Position numbers and translations under genes: made by a program. From the NCBI RefSeq assembly GCF_049670895.1, contig NZ_CP187170.1: 64,000 bases of DNA; one strand, given 5' to 3'. Positions within the stretch are counted from its first letter, which is position 1, and each line of letters starts with the position of its first letter. This document shows positions 1 to 7,957 of the stretch, in pieces. Below the pieces are notes generated by a model. That model was not told the origin of the DNA and made no database searches. It saw only the letters and a list, made by a program, of their open reading frames with translations. The DNA is from Pasteurella sp049670895 (GTDB lineage Bacteria; Pseudomonadota; Gammaproteobacteria; Enterobacterales; Pasteurellaceae).

Positions 1-152
1 TCTTCCCTTGATTTCCCACCTTTGTTTCTGCTTTCTCGCCTTTTCACAAATTCACAAATAACACCACAAATGGATTGAGATTAATGCCAGAAAATAGTAA
101 AGTACTCCGCTGTTCATTTTATTTATACATAAAAGCTTAAAGGCGGAATACT

Positions 153-1451
153 ATGGGAAAAAGTGTTGTTATCTTAGGCGCACAATGGGGCGACGAAGGT
201 AAAGGAAAAATTGTTGACTTACTTACTGACCGAGTGAAATACGTTGTTCGTTATCAAGGTGGTCATAATGCAGGTCACACTCTCATTATTAATGGTGAAA
301 AAACGGTACTTCGTTTAATTCCATCAGGCATCTTACGTGATAATGTCACTTGCTTAATTGGTAACGGTGTTGTACTTTCACCCGCCGCACTTATGCAAGA
401 AATGGGTGAGCTCGAAAGCCGTGGCATTAATGTTCGTCAACGTCTGTTAATTTCTGAAGCTTGTCCATTAATTCTCCCTTACCATGTCGCAATGGATCAT
501 GCTCGTGAAGCCGCATTAGGTAAAAATAAAATCGGTACCACAGGTCGTGGTATTGGTCCTGCCTATGAAGATAAAGTGGCTCGCCGTGGTTTACGTGTTG
601 GCGATTTATTTAACCGTGAAGCCTTCGCAGAGAAATTAAAAAATATCCTAGAATACTATAATTTCCAGCTCGTAAATTACTACAAGGCAGATGCAGTTGA
701 CTTCCAAAAAACCCTTGATGAAGTAATGGCGGTTGCGGATATCATTACAGGCATGGTAGCAGATGTCACCACGATTTTAGACAAAGCTCGCCAAAATGGG
801 GACAATATCTTATTTGAAGGTGCACAAGGCACAATGTTAGATATTGACCATGGTACTTATCCTTTTGTGACCAGTTCAAATACCACCGCAGGTGGCGTGG
901 CAACAGGTGCGGGTTTTGGTCCTCGTAACTTAGACTATGTATTAGGCATTATCAAAGCCTACTGCACCCGTGTAGGAAGTGGCCCGTTCACCACAGAATT
1001 ATTTGATGAAGTGGGGGCAGAAATTGCCCGTAAAGGTCATGAATTTGGTGCCGTCACTGGGCGTCCACGCCGTTGTGGTTGGTTTGATGCTGTAGCAATT
1101 CGTCGTGCTATTCAACTTAACTCTATCTCAGGTTTTTGTATGACAAAACTTGATGTGTTAGATGGGTTTGAAGAAGTAAAAATCTGCGTAGCCTATAAAA
1201 TGCCAAATGGTGACATTGTTGAATATGCCCCACTCGCAGCAAAAGATTGGGAAGGCGTTGAACCGATTTACGAAACCATGCCAGGTTGGAAAGAAAATAC
1301 TTTTGGTGTGACCGATGTGGAAAAATTACCAGAAGCCTGTCGCAACTATGTTAAACGTATTGAAGAAGTAACAGGTGTTCCTGTTGATATTCTTTCAACG
1401 GGTCCTGATCGTGTGGAAACCATGATCTTACGTGATCCTTTCGCTGAATAA
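153..1451 (+). CDS. purA: Adenylosuccinate synthetase
   Basis: Joins IMP and aspartate using GTP to give adenylosuccinate, the first committed step from IMP to AMP, in the cytosol. The 432-residue product has the usual family length. It opens with the GTP-binding loop GAQWGDEGKGK (residues 9-19), carries the GHNAGHT motif near residue 38, the TTGRGIGPAYEDK stretch near residue 130, and ends with the guanine-binding region around STGPDR. The start follows an AGGCGG Shine-Dalgarno 6 bases upstream. No clear PurR operator was seen in the 152 bases before it. It is followed by its own terminator, so it looks monocistronic. Confidence 0.98.
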   Translation: MGKSVVILGAQWGDEGKGKIVDLLTDRVKYVVRYQGGHNAGHTLIINGEKTVLRLIPSGILRDNVTCLIGNGVVLSPAALMQEMGELESRGINVRQRLLISEACPLILPYHVAMDHAREAALGKNKIGTTGRGIGPAYEDKVARRGLRVGDLFNREAFAEKLKNILEYYNFQLVNYYKADAVDFQKTLDEVMAVADIITGMVADVTTILDKARQNGDNILFEGAQGTMLDIDHGTYPFVTSSNTTAGGVATGAGFGPRNLDYVLGIIKAYCTRVGSGPFTTELFDEVGAEIARKGHEFGAVTGRPRRCGWFDAVAIRRAIQLNSISGFCMTKLDVLDGFEEVKICVAYKMPNGDIVEYAPLAAKDWEGVEPIYETMPGWKENTFGVTDVEKLPEACRNYVKRIEEVTGVPVDILSTGPDRVETMILRDPFAE

Positions 1452-1466
1452 TCTTCATCGATTTAT

Positions 1467-1475
1467 ACCGCACTT
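1467..1475 (-). repeat. DNA uptake signal sequence (Hin-type), first of 32
   Basis: ACCGCACTT, the reverse complement of AAGTGCGGT, the core uptake sequence recognised by competent Haemophilus/Pasteurella relatives. Exact copies read by eye start at 1467, 3131, 6957, 7908, 12719, 13074, 15302, 15675, 15710, 17032, 17718, 18313, 19427, 21649, 22936, 26198, 27722, 31968, 34080, 34853, 39442, 40271, 45819, 50889, 51923, 54766, 55189, 56122, 57610, 57758, 58635 and 62643 (both orientations). Many lie inside genes; some pair up as terminator stems. Confidence 0.93.
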
Positions 1476-1478
1476 TAT

Positions 1479-1512
1479 AAATGGAAAGTCAATGCTGGCT
1501 TTCCATTTTTTA
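1479..1512 (+). terminator. purA rho-independent terminator
   Basis: A 10-bp perfect stem (1479-1488 with 1499-1508, arms AAATGGAAAG/CTTTCCATTT) with a 10-base loop, running into a T tract, 27 bases after the purA stop. Confidence 0.85.
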
Positions 1513-1573
1513 TCTCCTATCAAAATTCATAGATTTAACTAATTGATTTCATAGACTTATTGAATTGATTTTT

Positions 1574-1587
1574 TTAATTTAGATCAA
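1574..1587 (+). promoter_or_regulatory. FNR-like site upstream of the tri-haem peroxidase
   Basis: TTAATTTAGATCAA matches the FNR consensus TTGATnnnnATCAA at 9 of 10 fixed positions. It lies about 60 bases before the start codon of the peroxidase gene, a plausible activating position. FNR control is inferred from the motif only. Confidence 0.6.
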
Positions 1588-1647
1588 CATTCCTCATTAT
1601 TTGTAGTGTTAATATACAAAGGCTTACCATAACGAAGGAAATGAACT

Positions 1648-3054
1648 ATGAAAATTAAAAAATTAATTTTATCTGCAGTTGCGATCGCAACGGTGGGCTT
1701 CTTAGGCACCGTAAGCTATGTTCATCTTTTTGATAAGGAACAATCTGCGAAACTTCTCACCGAAAAAGCCCTAAAAGGCGAAGCGAAAGACATTGCAAAA
1801 ATCTTTTATGACAATGGCTGTCAATATTGTCATACGTCTAATGCAGACTTACCTTTCTACTCAAAATTCCCCATCGTAGATAAAATCATGCAAGAGGATA
1901 TTTCAAAAGGGACTCGTGTCTTTTTACTAAATGATCTCATCGAAGGCTTAAAAGATCCGACAAAACTGTCTGAAGTCAGTTTAGCCAAATTAGAACAAGT
2001 GCTGATTAATGACGAAATGCCTATTGCCAAATTTGTGCATCTTCACTGGGGAACTCGTCCTGATAGTGATGAAAAAGCACGCCTATTAAATTGGATTCGC
2101 ACACAACGTAAAACGCATTTTATCCCACAAAATACCGCAGGCACCAGCCCAACTCGCCTCGTGCAACCCATTCCAACAACATTAACAACGGATGCACGTA
2201 AAGTTGAGTTAGGCTATTTACTCTATCATGATGGTCGTTTATCGGCTGACGGTTCCGTTCAATGTCATACCTGTCACCAATTACAAAACGGTGGGGTCGA
2301 TGGCTTAGATGTTTCCGTCGGGATTCATGGCTTAAAAGGGGGAATCAACTCACCAACGGTGTATAACGCCGTCTTTAATACAGCCCAATTCTGGGACGGT
2401 CGAGCAAAAGATTTGGCTGAACAAGCAGGAGGGCCTCCTCTTAACCCTGTCGAAATGGGCTCAAAAACATGGGATGAGATTGTTGCCAAGTTTGAACAAG
2501 ATGAAACCTTCAAACAAAAATTCTTGGCGGTTTATCCAACAATTAACGAAGCCAATATTACCGATGCCATTGCCGAGTTTGAAAAAACTTTAATCACCCC
2601 AAATAGTGCGTTCGATCGCTATCTGAAAGGCGATATGAATGCATTAACTGCCTCACAATTAAGAGGTTATGAGTTATTTGAGCAACATAAATGCGATACT
2701 TGCCATGTGGGTGTGGCAATGGGCGGACAATCTTTTGAATACATGGGCTTATTTGATGATTACTTTGCGGCAAGAGGCACACCATTAACCGATGCTGACC
2801 AAGGTCGTTTTGCTCATACACAAAATCCTGCGGATATGCATAAATTCAAAGTGCCAACATTACGTAATGTGGCATTAACCGCCCCTTATATGCATGATGC
2901 ACGAACAGACGATTTGAAAGAAGCCGTACGTATTATGCTCCACTATCAAAGTGGTAAAACCTTGCCAGAAAAAGATGTGGCAGATATTGCCGCGTTCTTA
3001 GAATCATTAACGGGAGAATATCAAGGTAAATTATTAACCAAAGAAACCCAATAA
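1648..3054 (+). CDS. yhjA: Tri-haem quinol/cytochrome c peroxidase (YhjA/QPO type)
   Basis: Periplasm-facing, membrane-anchored peroxidase that reduces hydrogen peroxide with electrons from the quinol pool. The 468-residue protein begins with an uncleaved signal anchor (residues about 5-27). It has three haem c motifs: C58-QY-C61-H, C206-HT-C209-H and C349-DT-C352-H. Classical bacterial di-haem peroxidases lack the N-terminal haem; an extra N-terminal haem domain is the mark of E. coli YhjA and the quinol peroxidase of Aggregatibacter. A terminator follows, and an FNR-like site precedes it, so low-oxygen induction is likely. Start supported by AAGGAAATGAACT upstream of the ATG. Confidence 0.93.
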   Translation: MKIKKLILSAVAIATVGFLGTVSYVHLFDKEQSAKLLTEKALKGEAKDIAKIFYDNGCQYCHTSNADLPFYSKFPIVDKIMQEDISKGTRVFLLNDLIEGLKDPTKLSEVSLAKLEQVLINDEMPIAKFVHLHWGTRPDSDEKARLLNWIRTQRKTHFIPQNTAGTSPTRLVQPIPTTLTTDARKVELGYLLYHDGRLSADGSVQCHTCHQLQNGGVDGLDVSVGIHGLKGGINSPTVYNAVFNTAQFWDGRAKDLAEQAGGPPLNPVEMGSKTWDEIVAKFEQDETFKQKFLAVYPTINEANITDAIAEFEKTLITPNSAFDRYLKGDMNALTASQLRGYELFEQHKCDTCHVGVAMGGQSFEYMGLFDDYFAARGTPLTDADQGRFAHTQNPADMHKFKVPTLRNVALTAPYMHDARTDDLKEAVRIMLHYQSGKTLPEKDVADIAAFLESLTGEYQGKLLTKETQ

Positions 3055-3082
3055 ATTTTTTAATAATATGACTTCCTGTTTT

Positions 3083-3109
3083 GACCTAGCTCTAGCTAGG
3101 TCTTTTTTT
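3083..3109 (+). terminator. Peroxidase-gene terminator
   Basis: Stem GACCTAGC/GCTAGGTC (3083-3090 with 3095-3102), TCTA loop, followed by seven T residues. Confidence 0.9.
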
Positions 3110-3153
3110 AACAAAACTTTCATAAAAAGCACCGCACTTTTTTCCAAAAAAGT

Positions 3154-3167
3154 TTGATCTAGATCAC
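3154..3167 (+). promoter_or_regulatory. FNR-like site in the nrdD upstream region
   Basis: TTGATCTAGATCAC matches the FNR consensus TTGATnnnnATCAA at 9 of 10 fixed positions. It sits about 200 bases before nrdD in a 316-base gene-free stretch (3055-3370) that also holds a terminator, an uptake sequence at 3131 and two NrdR-like boxes. Fits oxygen control of the anaerobic reductase. Confidence 0.7.
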
Positions 3168-3282
3168 GCTTTTACAAAATTTATTTGAGAATAATTATCA
3201 CTTTTAAAGATAATTTTTCCCAATAAAACCAATTAGTAACTCTTAAAATGGCGGATTTTTTACCTTTAAATGCACAGATAAA

Positions 3283-3329
3283 ACACAATATGTAGTGGTT
3301 GAAAATCTATTTGTTACTATATATAGTGC
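3283..3329 (+). promoter_or_regulatory. Tandem NrdR boxes upstream of nrdD
   Basis: Box 1, ACACAATATGTAGTGG (3283-3298), and box 2, TTACTATATATAGTGC (3314-3329), both resemble the NrdR consensus acaCwATATaTwGtGt. They start 31 bases apart, about three helical turns, the usual spacing of NrdR box pairs in front of ribonucleotide reductase operons. NrdR is the ATP/dATP-sensing repressor of these operons; binding here is inferred. Confidence 0.78.
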
Positions 3330-3370
3330 TTTCGATTATTGAGTCATACATAACAATAGGGTAAAAAAAT

Positions 3371-5497
3371 ATGTCAACGTTCTTTGTCATCAAGCGTGAT
3401 AATTCACGCACAGGTTTTGAAGTTCAGCGTATCATCAATGCCGTTAAAAAAGCGGCTGAAGCGGTCAATATTGACGATGAACGCTATTGCCATACTGTCG
3501 GTCAGCAAGTTTGCGATGAAATTTTTACTCGTTATCAACAAGAAATTGATATTAATGATATTCAGAAAATTGTTGAAAACCATCTTATGTCTGGTCAATA
3601 CCCCGAGATCGCACGTGCTTATATTGAATATCGTCATGATCGTGATCTTGCCCGTGAGAAACGCAGTCAGTTGACCCAAGAAATTGAAGGCTTAATTGAA
3701 CAAAGCAATGTGGAATTACTCAATGAAAATGCCAATAAAGATGCCAAAGTCATTCCCACACAACGTGATTTATTAGCGGGTATTGTGGCAAAACACTATG
3801 CGAAACGTTACATTTTACCGCGTGATGTGGTTGAGGCACATGAAAAGGGAGAAATTCACTATCACGACTTAGATTATGCCCCTTTCTTCCCCATGTTTAA
3901 CTGTATGTTAGTAGATCTCAAAGGCATGCTCAGTAATGGCTTTAAAATGGGGAATGCAGAAATTGAGCCACCCAAATCCATTACCACCGCAACCGCAGTG
4001 AGTGCACAAATTATTGCCCAAGTCGCTAGCCATATTTATGGCGGTACCACCATTAATCGCATTGATGAAGTGTTGGCTCCTTATGTGCAATTAAGCTATG
4101 AAAAACACATCAAAACTGCCCAAACATGGCAAGTTCCTGATGTGGAAGGCTATGCCAAGGCACTCATCGAAAAAGAATGTTTTGATGCCTTCCAATCATT
4201 AGAATATGAGGTCAACACCTTACACACTTCCAACGGGCAAACCCCGTTTGTCACCTTTGGCTTCGGCTTAGGCACCACATGGCAAGCACGTTTAATTCAA
4301 CGTTCAATTTTACTTAATCGAATCCGTGGATTAGGGAAAAATCACAAAACCCCTGTTTTCCCTAAACTGGTCTTTAGTGTCAAAAAAGGGATTAACCAAC
4401 GCAAAGACGATCCAAACTACGACATCAAACAATTAGCTTTAGAATGTGCGGCTAAACGTATGTATCCCGATATTTTAAATTATGATCAGGTTGTTAAAGT
4501 GACGGGCTCATTCAAAGCCCCTATGGGTTGTCGCAGTTTCTTAGGTGCCTATTATGAAGACGGAAAAGAGATTCATGATGGTCGCAATAACTTAGGCGTG
4601 GTCAGCCTCAACTTGCCACGTATCGGTATTGAGGCGAAAGGTGATGAAGCTCGCTTCTATCAATTATTGGATCAACGTCTCGCCATTGCGAAAAAGGCGT
4701 TGATGACTCGCATTGCCCGTTTAGAAAATACCAAAGCCCGAGTCGCCCCTATTTTGTATATGGAAGGGGCTTGTGGCGTGCGTTTGAATGCCGATGATAA
4801 TGTGGCACAAATTTTTAAAAATGGGCGAGCCTCTATTTCCCTTGGCTACATTGGCATTCACGAAACCATTCATGCCCTCTATGGTCAAGCCCATATTTAT
4901 GATGATGACACATTGCGTGAAAAAGGGGTTGCCATTGTGAAATATCTCAGCCAAGCCGTGCAAGCATGGAAACAAGAAACGGGCTATGCTTTCAGTTTGT
5001 ATTCCACACCGAGTGAAAATCTCTGCGATCGTTTCTGCCGTTTAGATACCAAACAGTTCGGTATAATTGATAAGGTTACAGATAAAGGTTACTACACCAA
5101 CAGCTACCATTTAGATGTGGAGAAAAAAGTCAATCCGTATGACAAGATCGATTTTGAAATGCCTTACCCATCCTTTGCCAATGGTGGTTTTATTTGCTAC
5201 GGCGAATACCCCAATATTCAACACAATCTTAAAGCATTGGAAGATGTTTGGGATTACAGTTATGAACGTGTCCCTTATTACGGCACCAATACCCCGATTG
5301 ATGAGTGTTATGAATGTGGCTTTAGAGGCGAATTTGAATGCACAAGCAAGGGCTTTACATGCCCGAAATGTGGCAATCATGACAGCGAAAAAGTCTCCGT
5401 CACTCGCCGTGTTTGTGGCTATTTAGGCAGCCCTGATGCCCGTCCATTTAATGCAGGTAAACAAGAAGAAGTTAAACGTCGCGTTAAACATTTATAG
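3371..5497 (+). CDS. nrdD: Anaerobic ribonucleoside-triphosphate reductase
   Basis: Class III glycyl-radical enzyme that makes deoxynucleoside triphosphates without oxygen. The 708 residues are close to the E. coli length (712). An N-terminal ATP-cone (residues about 3-95, FFVIKRDNSRTGFEVQRI) senses ATP/dATP. The catalytic barrel follows. Four cysteines of the zinc site are in CYECGFRG and CPKCG near residues 640-670, and the glycyl radical loop RVCGYLGS lies near residue 682. Upstream are FNR-like and NrdR-like sites. nrdG, which installs the radical, follows after a 70-base gap containing a strong hairpin. Confidence 0.98.
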   Translation: MSTFFVIKRDNSRTGFEVQRIINAVKKAAEAVNIDDERYCHTVGQQVCDEIFTRYQQEIDINDIQKIVENHLMSGQYPEIARAYIEYRHDRDLAREKRSQLTQEIEGLIEQSNVELLNENANKDAKVIPTQRDLLAGIVAKHYAKRYILPRDVVEAHEKGEIHYHDLDYAPFFPMFNCMLVDLKGMLSNGFKMGNAEIEPPKSITTATAVSAQIIAQVASHIYGGTTINRIDEVLAPYVQLSYEKHIKTAQTWQVPDVEGYAKALIEKECFDAFQSLEYEVNTLHTSNGQTPFVTFGFGLGTTWQARLIQRSILLNRIRGLGKNHKTPVFPKLVFSVKKGINQRKDDPNYDIKQLALECAAKRMYPDILNYDQVVKVTGSFKAPMGCRSFLGAYYEDGKEIHDGRNNLGVVSLNLPRIGIEAKGDEARFYQLLDQRLAIAKKALMTRIARLENTKARVAPILYMEGACGVRLNADDNVAQIFKNGRASISLGYIGIHETIHALYGQAHIYDDDTLREKGVAIVKYLSQAVQAWKQETGYAFSLYSTPSENLCDRFCRLDTKQFGIIDKVTDKGYYTNSYHLDVEKKVNPYDKIDFEMPYPSFANGGFICYGEYPNIQHNLKALEDVWDYSYERVPYYGTNTPIDECYECGFRGEFECTSKGFTCPKCGNHDSEKVSVTRRVCGYLGSPDARPFNAGKQEEVKRRVKHL

Positions 5498-5503
5498 CCC
5501 CGA

Positions 5504-5532
5504 CTGACTTGCTTACGAAGTGAGGAAGTCAG
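5504..5532 (+). other. Intercistronic stem-loop between nrdD and nrdG
   Basis: Arms 5504-5516 and 5520-5532 pair over 13 positions (CTGACTT with AAGTCAG, one G-G mismatch, then CTTAC with GTGAG including one T-G wobble), closed by a GAA loop. No T tract follows, so it is not a standard terminator. It could set the NrdD:NrdG ratio by RNA stability or partial attenuation. Confidence 0.7.
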
Positions 5533-5567
5533 CATGCTAACCACAAGACCACAATATGGATCTTTCT

Positions 5568-6035
5568 ATGAATTATATGCAGTATTATCCCACCGATATT
5601 GTGAACGGCGAAGGCACAAGATGTACCCTTTTTGTCAGTGGTTGCACCCATGCGTGCCGAGGTTGTTATAACCAAAAAAGCTGGTCATTTAGTGCAGGGG
5701 TGCCTTTTGACGATGCCATGGAACAGCAAATTATTGAGGATTTACAAGATACACGAATTAAACGACAAGGGCTCACCTTAACGGGTGGCGATCCATTACA
5801 TCCAAGCAATTTATCCGTGTTGTTGCCTTTCGTGAAACGGATTAAAAAAACCTGCCCCGATAAAGATCTTTGGGTATGGACGGGCTATAAATTAGAGGAA
5901 TTAGACGACTTTCAGCGTCAAATTTTGCCTTATATTGATGTGCTGATTGATGGTAAGTTTGAACAGGAAAAAGCCGACCCCAGCCTCGCATGGCGTGGAT
6001 CGGCTAATCAAGTCATTCATCGTTTTAAACTTTGA
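5568..6035 (+). CDS. nrdG: Anaerobic ribonucleotide reductase activating protein (radical SAM)
   Basis: Radical-SAM activase that generates the glycyl radical on NrdD using a [4Fe-4S] cluster and S-adenosylmethionine. The cluster motif CTHACRGC has the CX3CX2C pattern. The ORF is open from an ATG at 5556, but starting at the internal ATG at 5568 (MNYMQYYPTD) gives 155 residues and places the cysteines at 26, 30 and 33, the same as in E. coli NrdG, so I chose that start. The glycine-rich TLTGGDP motif for SAM binding is present. It lies downstream of nrdD on the same strand and is probably co-transcribed. Confidence 0.96.
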   Translation: MNYMQYYPTDIVNGEGTRCTLFVSGCTHACRGCYNQKSWSFSAGVPFDDAMEQQIIEDLQDTRIKRQGLTLTGGDPLHPSNLSVLLPFVKRIKKTCPDKDLWVWTGYKLEELDDFQRQILPYIDVLIDGKFEQEKADPSLAWRGSANQVIHRFKL

Positions 6036-6054
6036 TGAAATAAGAAATTTACCG

Positions 6055-6300
6055 CTAATATAATGCGAAGGCGATAATAATATTCCCCACAACAATCAGA
6101 ATACAACCATAACGTAAATTTCGTTTTACTGTATGAGAAAGAGAAATATTATCCCACTTTTTTAGCTTTCTTTTTTTTAGCTCTGGCTCATCATAGAAAG
6201 ACTGAATAAATGATGCGTAAGAGATTTTAGAAAGCCATCTTGTTTGTGCCATTATGGATAAACAAAAACGCAATAACATTAACATCCTTGCTTTTAACAT
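6055..6300 (-). CDS. Small membrane protein of unknown function
   Basis: An 81-residue ORF 29 bases downstream of yjjV on the same strand. The ATG at 6300 was chosen because AGGAAG lies 7 bases upstream; the frame stays open further, to 6333, where it would overlap the yjjV stop. The product has a hydrophobic N-terminus (MLMLLRFCLSI), a basic, charged middle (KKRKLKKW) and a C-terminal membrane segment (GCILIVVGNIIIAFALY). I do not recognise a family. Convergent with nrdG, 19 bases apart. Probably translated because of the ribosome site and topology, but conservation is unchecked. Confidence 0.5.
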   Translation of the reverse strand: MLKARMLMLLRFCLSIMAQTRWLSKISYASFIQSFYDEPELKKRKLKKWDNISLSHTVKRNLRYGCILIVVGNIIIAFALY

Positions 6301-6329
6301 AAATAATCTTCCTAATGTAACGCAATACA

Positions 6330-7121
6330 TCAAATAGCGAACAATAATTCGCTATTTTGCCAAATCACTCGCTCAACATCCTCTGCACTTTCTGTTCTCA
6401 GTGAACACAAATGCTGAAAGACATGAGCAATACGCTCCGGTCGATTTGGCTGTCCTTGAAAACCAAAAACAGGCATATCTGGTGTGTCGGTTTCTAAAAC
6501 TAAACTCTCCAGTGGCAAACGACGTATGGTTTCACGCGTTTTATTCGCTCGCTGATAGGTAATGGTTCCACCAACACCAATCTTATAACCAAGCGACACA
6601 AAACGTTTCGCTTGTTCATAGCTCCCAGAAAAGCCGTGAATAATACCACACTTTGTTAAAGATGCACGTTTTAAAAACGTAAACAGCTGATCATGTGATT
6701 GGCGAGAATGTAAACTCACCGGCAAGTGATACTGCTTTGCCAAAGATAGCTGTGCTTCTAAAAATTCACATTGTTTCTTCCACAAGGAAGCGGTTAATAA
6801 GTCGGGTACAGCACGTTCCAAACCAATTTCAGCAATGGCACAGCAATTTTTCGTGCGTTTTTCTAATCTTGCTTGTAATTTTTCCAAATCAAGATAGTCA
6901 TGTTGCTGAATATACAATGGGTGCAAACCTAATCCATAAAAAAGATTTTCTGGAAAAAGTGCGGTCATTTTTTCAAGATTTTCAAAATACTTTTCCAACA
7001 CCCCAACAATTAAGATTTTCGTCACATTATGGGCAAGCGCCTGTTGCAAGATCTGTGCCAAACTTTCGCCTGTTTCATGTTGCAAATAATCTAAATGCGT
7101 ATGGGTATCAAAAAAGGGCAT
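6330..7121 (-). CDS. yjjV: TatD-family metal-dependent hydrolase YjjV
   Basis: 263-residue TIM-barrel metallohydrolase of the TatD DNase family, probably a cytosolic deoxyribonuclease; the subfamily length and the sequence resemble E. coli YjjV. Metal ligands are visible in DTHTHLD (residues 5-11), the glutamate of AEIGLE near residue 98, the histidine of SLHSRQSH, IIHGFSGS and the late aspartate of ETDTPDMP. An uptake sequence lies inside the gene at 6957. The physiological substrate is not known from sequence. Confidence 0.9.
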   Translation of the reverse strand: MPFFDTHTHLDYLQHETGESLAQILQQALAHNVTKILIVGVLEKYFENLEKMTALFPENLFYGLGLHPLYIQQHDYLDLEKLQARLEKRTKNCCAIAEIGLERAVPDLLTASLWKKQCEFLEAQLSLAKQYHLPVSLHSRQSHDQLFTFLKRASLTKCGIIHGFSGSYEQAKRFVSLGYKIGVGGTITYQRANKTRETIRRLPLESLVLETDTPDMPVFGFQGQPNRPERIAHVFQHLCSLRTESAEDVERVIWQNSELLFAI

Positions 7122-7264
7122 ACAGGTTCCTAAAAGATCATCTCATGGCTAACTACTTACGCATTCAGCTTAATCTGATTTTCATGCAAGTGCAATACGG
7201 CAGAGTCTGGAATCCAACTGAACTTTTGAGATTTCTCGCTTCAGCATGAATACTGACTTCTTGG

Positions 7265-7293
7265 CAAAAAAAATCCCCCTCAAAAGAGGGGGA
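7265..7293 (-). terminator. ppiB terminator
   Basis: On the minus strand an 8-bp perfect stem TCCCCCTC/GAGGGGGA (7274-7281 with 7286-7293) with a four-base loop runs into eight T residues. Confidence 0.93.
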
Positions 7294-7302
7294 AATTATC
7301 GA

Positions 7303-7812
7303 TTATTCAACCGTGACGGAAGTGATCAAAATCTCTTCTTTCGGTACATCTTGGTGGAAGCCTTTATTGCCTGTTTTCACGCCTTTAATTTTGTCGACCA
7401 CGTCCATGCCTTCAACCACCTCGCCAAACACACAGTAGCCCCATTCTTGAACAACTTCACGCCCATACATTTCTTTTGCACGGTAATCTAAAAAGAGATT
7501 ATCTGCCACGTTAATGAAAAACTGAGCTGTCGCAGAATGTGGATCAGAGGTGCGAGCCATCGCAATGGTTCCCCGTTTATTACTTAACCCATTATTCGCT
7601 TCATTTTGGATTGGTGCATTGGTGTTTTTTTCACGCATATTCACATCCATGCCACCGCCTTGAATCATAAATCCATCAATAACTCTGTGGAAAATTGTGT
7701 TATCATAAAAGCCGCTTTTACAGTAATTAAGAAAGTTTTCTGCTGTGTTTGGTGCTTTATCATGATGAAGTTGAATTTTGATATCGCCAAAATTTGTATG
7801 TAGTGTAATCAT
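7303..7812 (-). CDS. ppiB: Peptidyl-prolyl cis-trans isomerase B (cyclophilin)
   Basis: Cytosolic cyclophilin that speeds proline isomerisation during folding. 169 residues with no signal peptide, which separates it from periplasmic PpiA. The cyclophilin core is clear: FHRVIDGFMIQGG (residues about 41-53) with the catalytic arginine, MARTSDPHSATAQFFINVADN and CVFGEVVEGMDVVDKI. It is divergent from cysS, as in H. influenzae, and ends at a strong terminator. Confidence 0.97.
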   Translation of the reverse strand: MITLHTNFGDIKIQLHHDKAPNTAENFLNYCKSGFYDNTIFHRVIDGFMIQGGGMDVNMREKNTNAPIQNEANNGLSNKRGTIAMARTSDPHSATAQFFINVADNLFLDYRAKEMYGREVVQEWGYCVFGEVVEGMDVVDKIKGVKTGNKGFHQDVPKEEILITSVTVE

Positions 7813-7957
7813 TCCTATTATCCTCTGACATTCTTAAAGGCTCAATTATTCCATAAAAGTGTGATAAATGCTATAAAGGTGCATTTGCCACAAGGCGTTG
7901 GCTGTAAAAGTGCGGTGATTTTTTAATACTTTTCGAGAAACATAAGAGAACGAACTC

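Noticed and set aside
1..152. PurR operator before purA
   Set aside because: No sequence resembling the PurR palindrome was found; only AT-rich promoter-like DNA.
3187..3205. Fur-box-like AT-rich stretch upstream of nrdD
   Set aside because: About 13 of 19 matches to the Fur consensus, which is expected by chance in such AT-rich DNA.
6695..7249. 184-residue plus-strand ORF over yjjV
   Set aside because: Antisense shadow of a clear TatD-family gene; no ribosome site and no recognisable domain.
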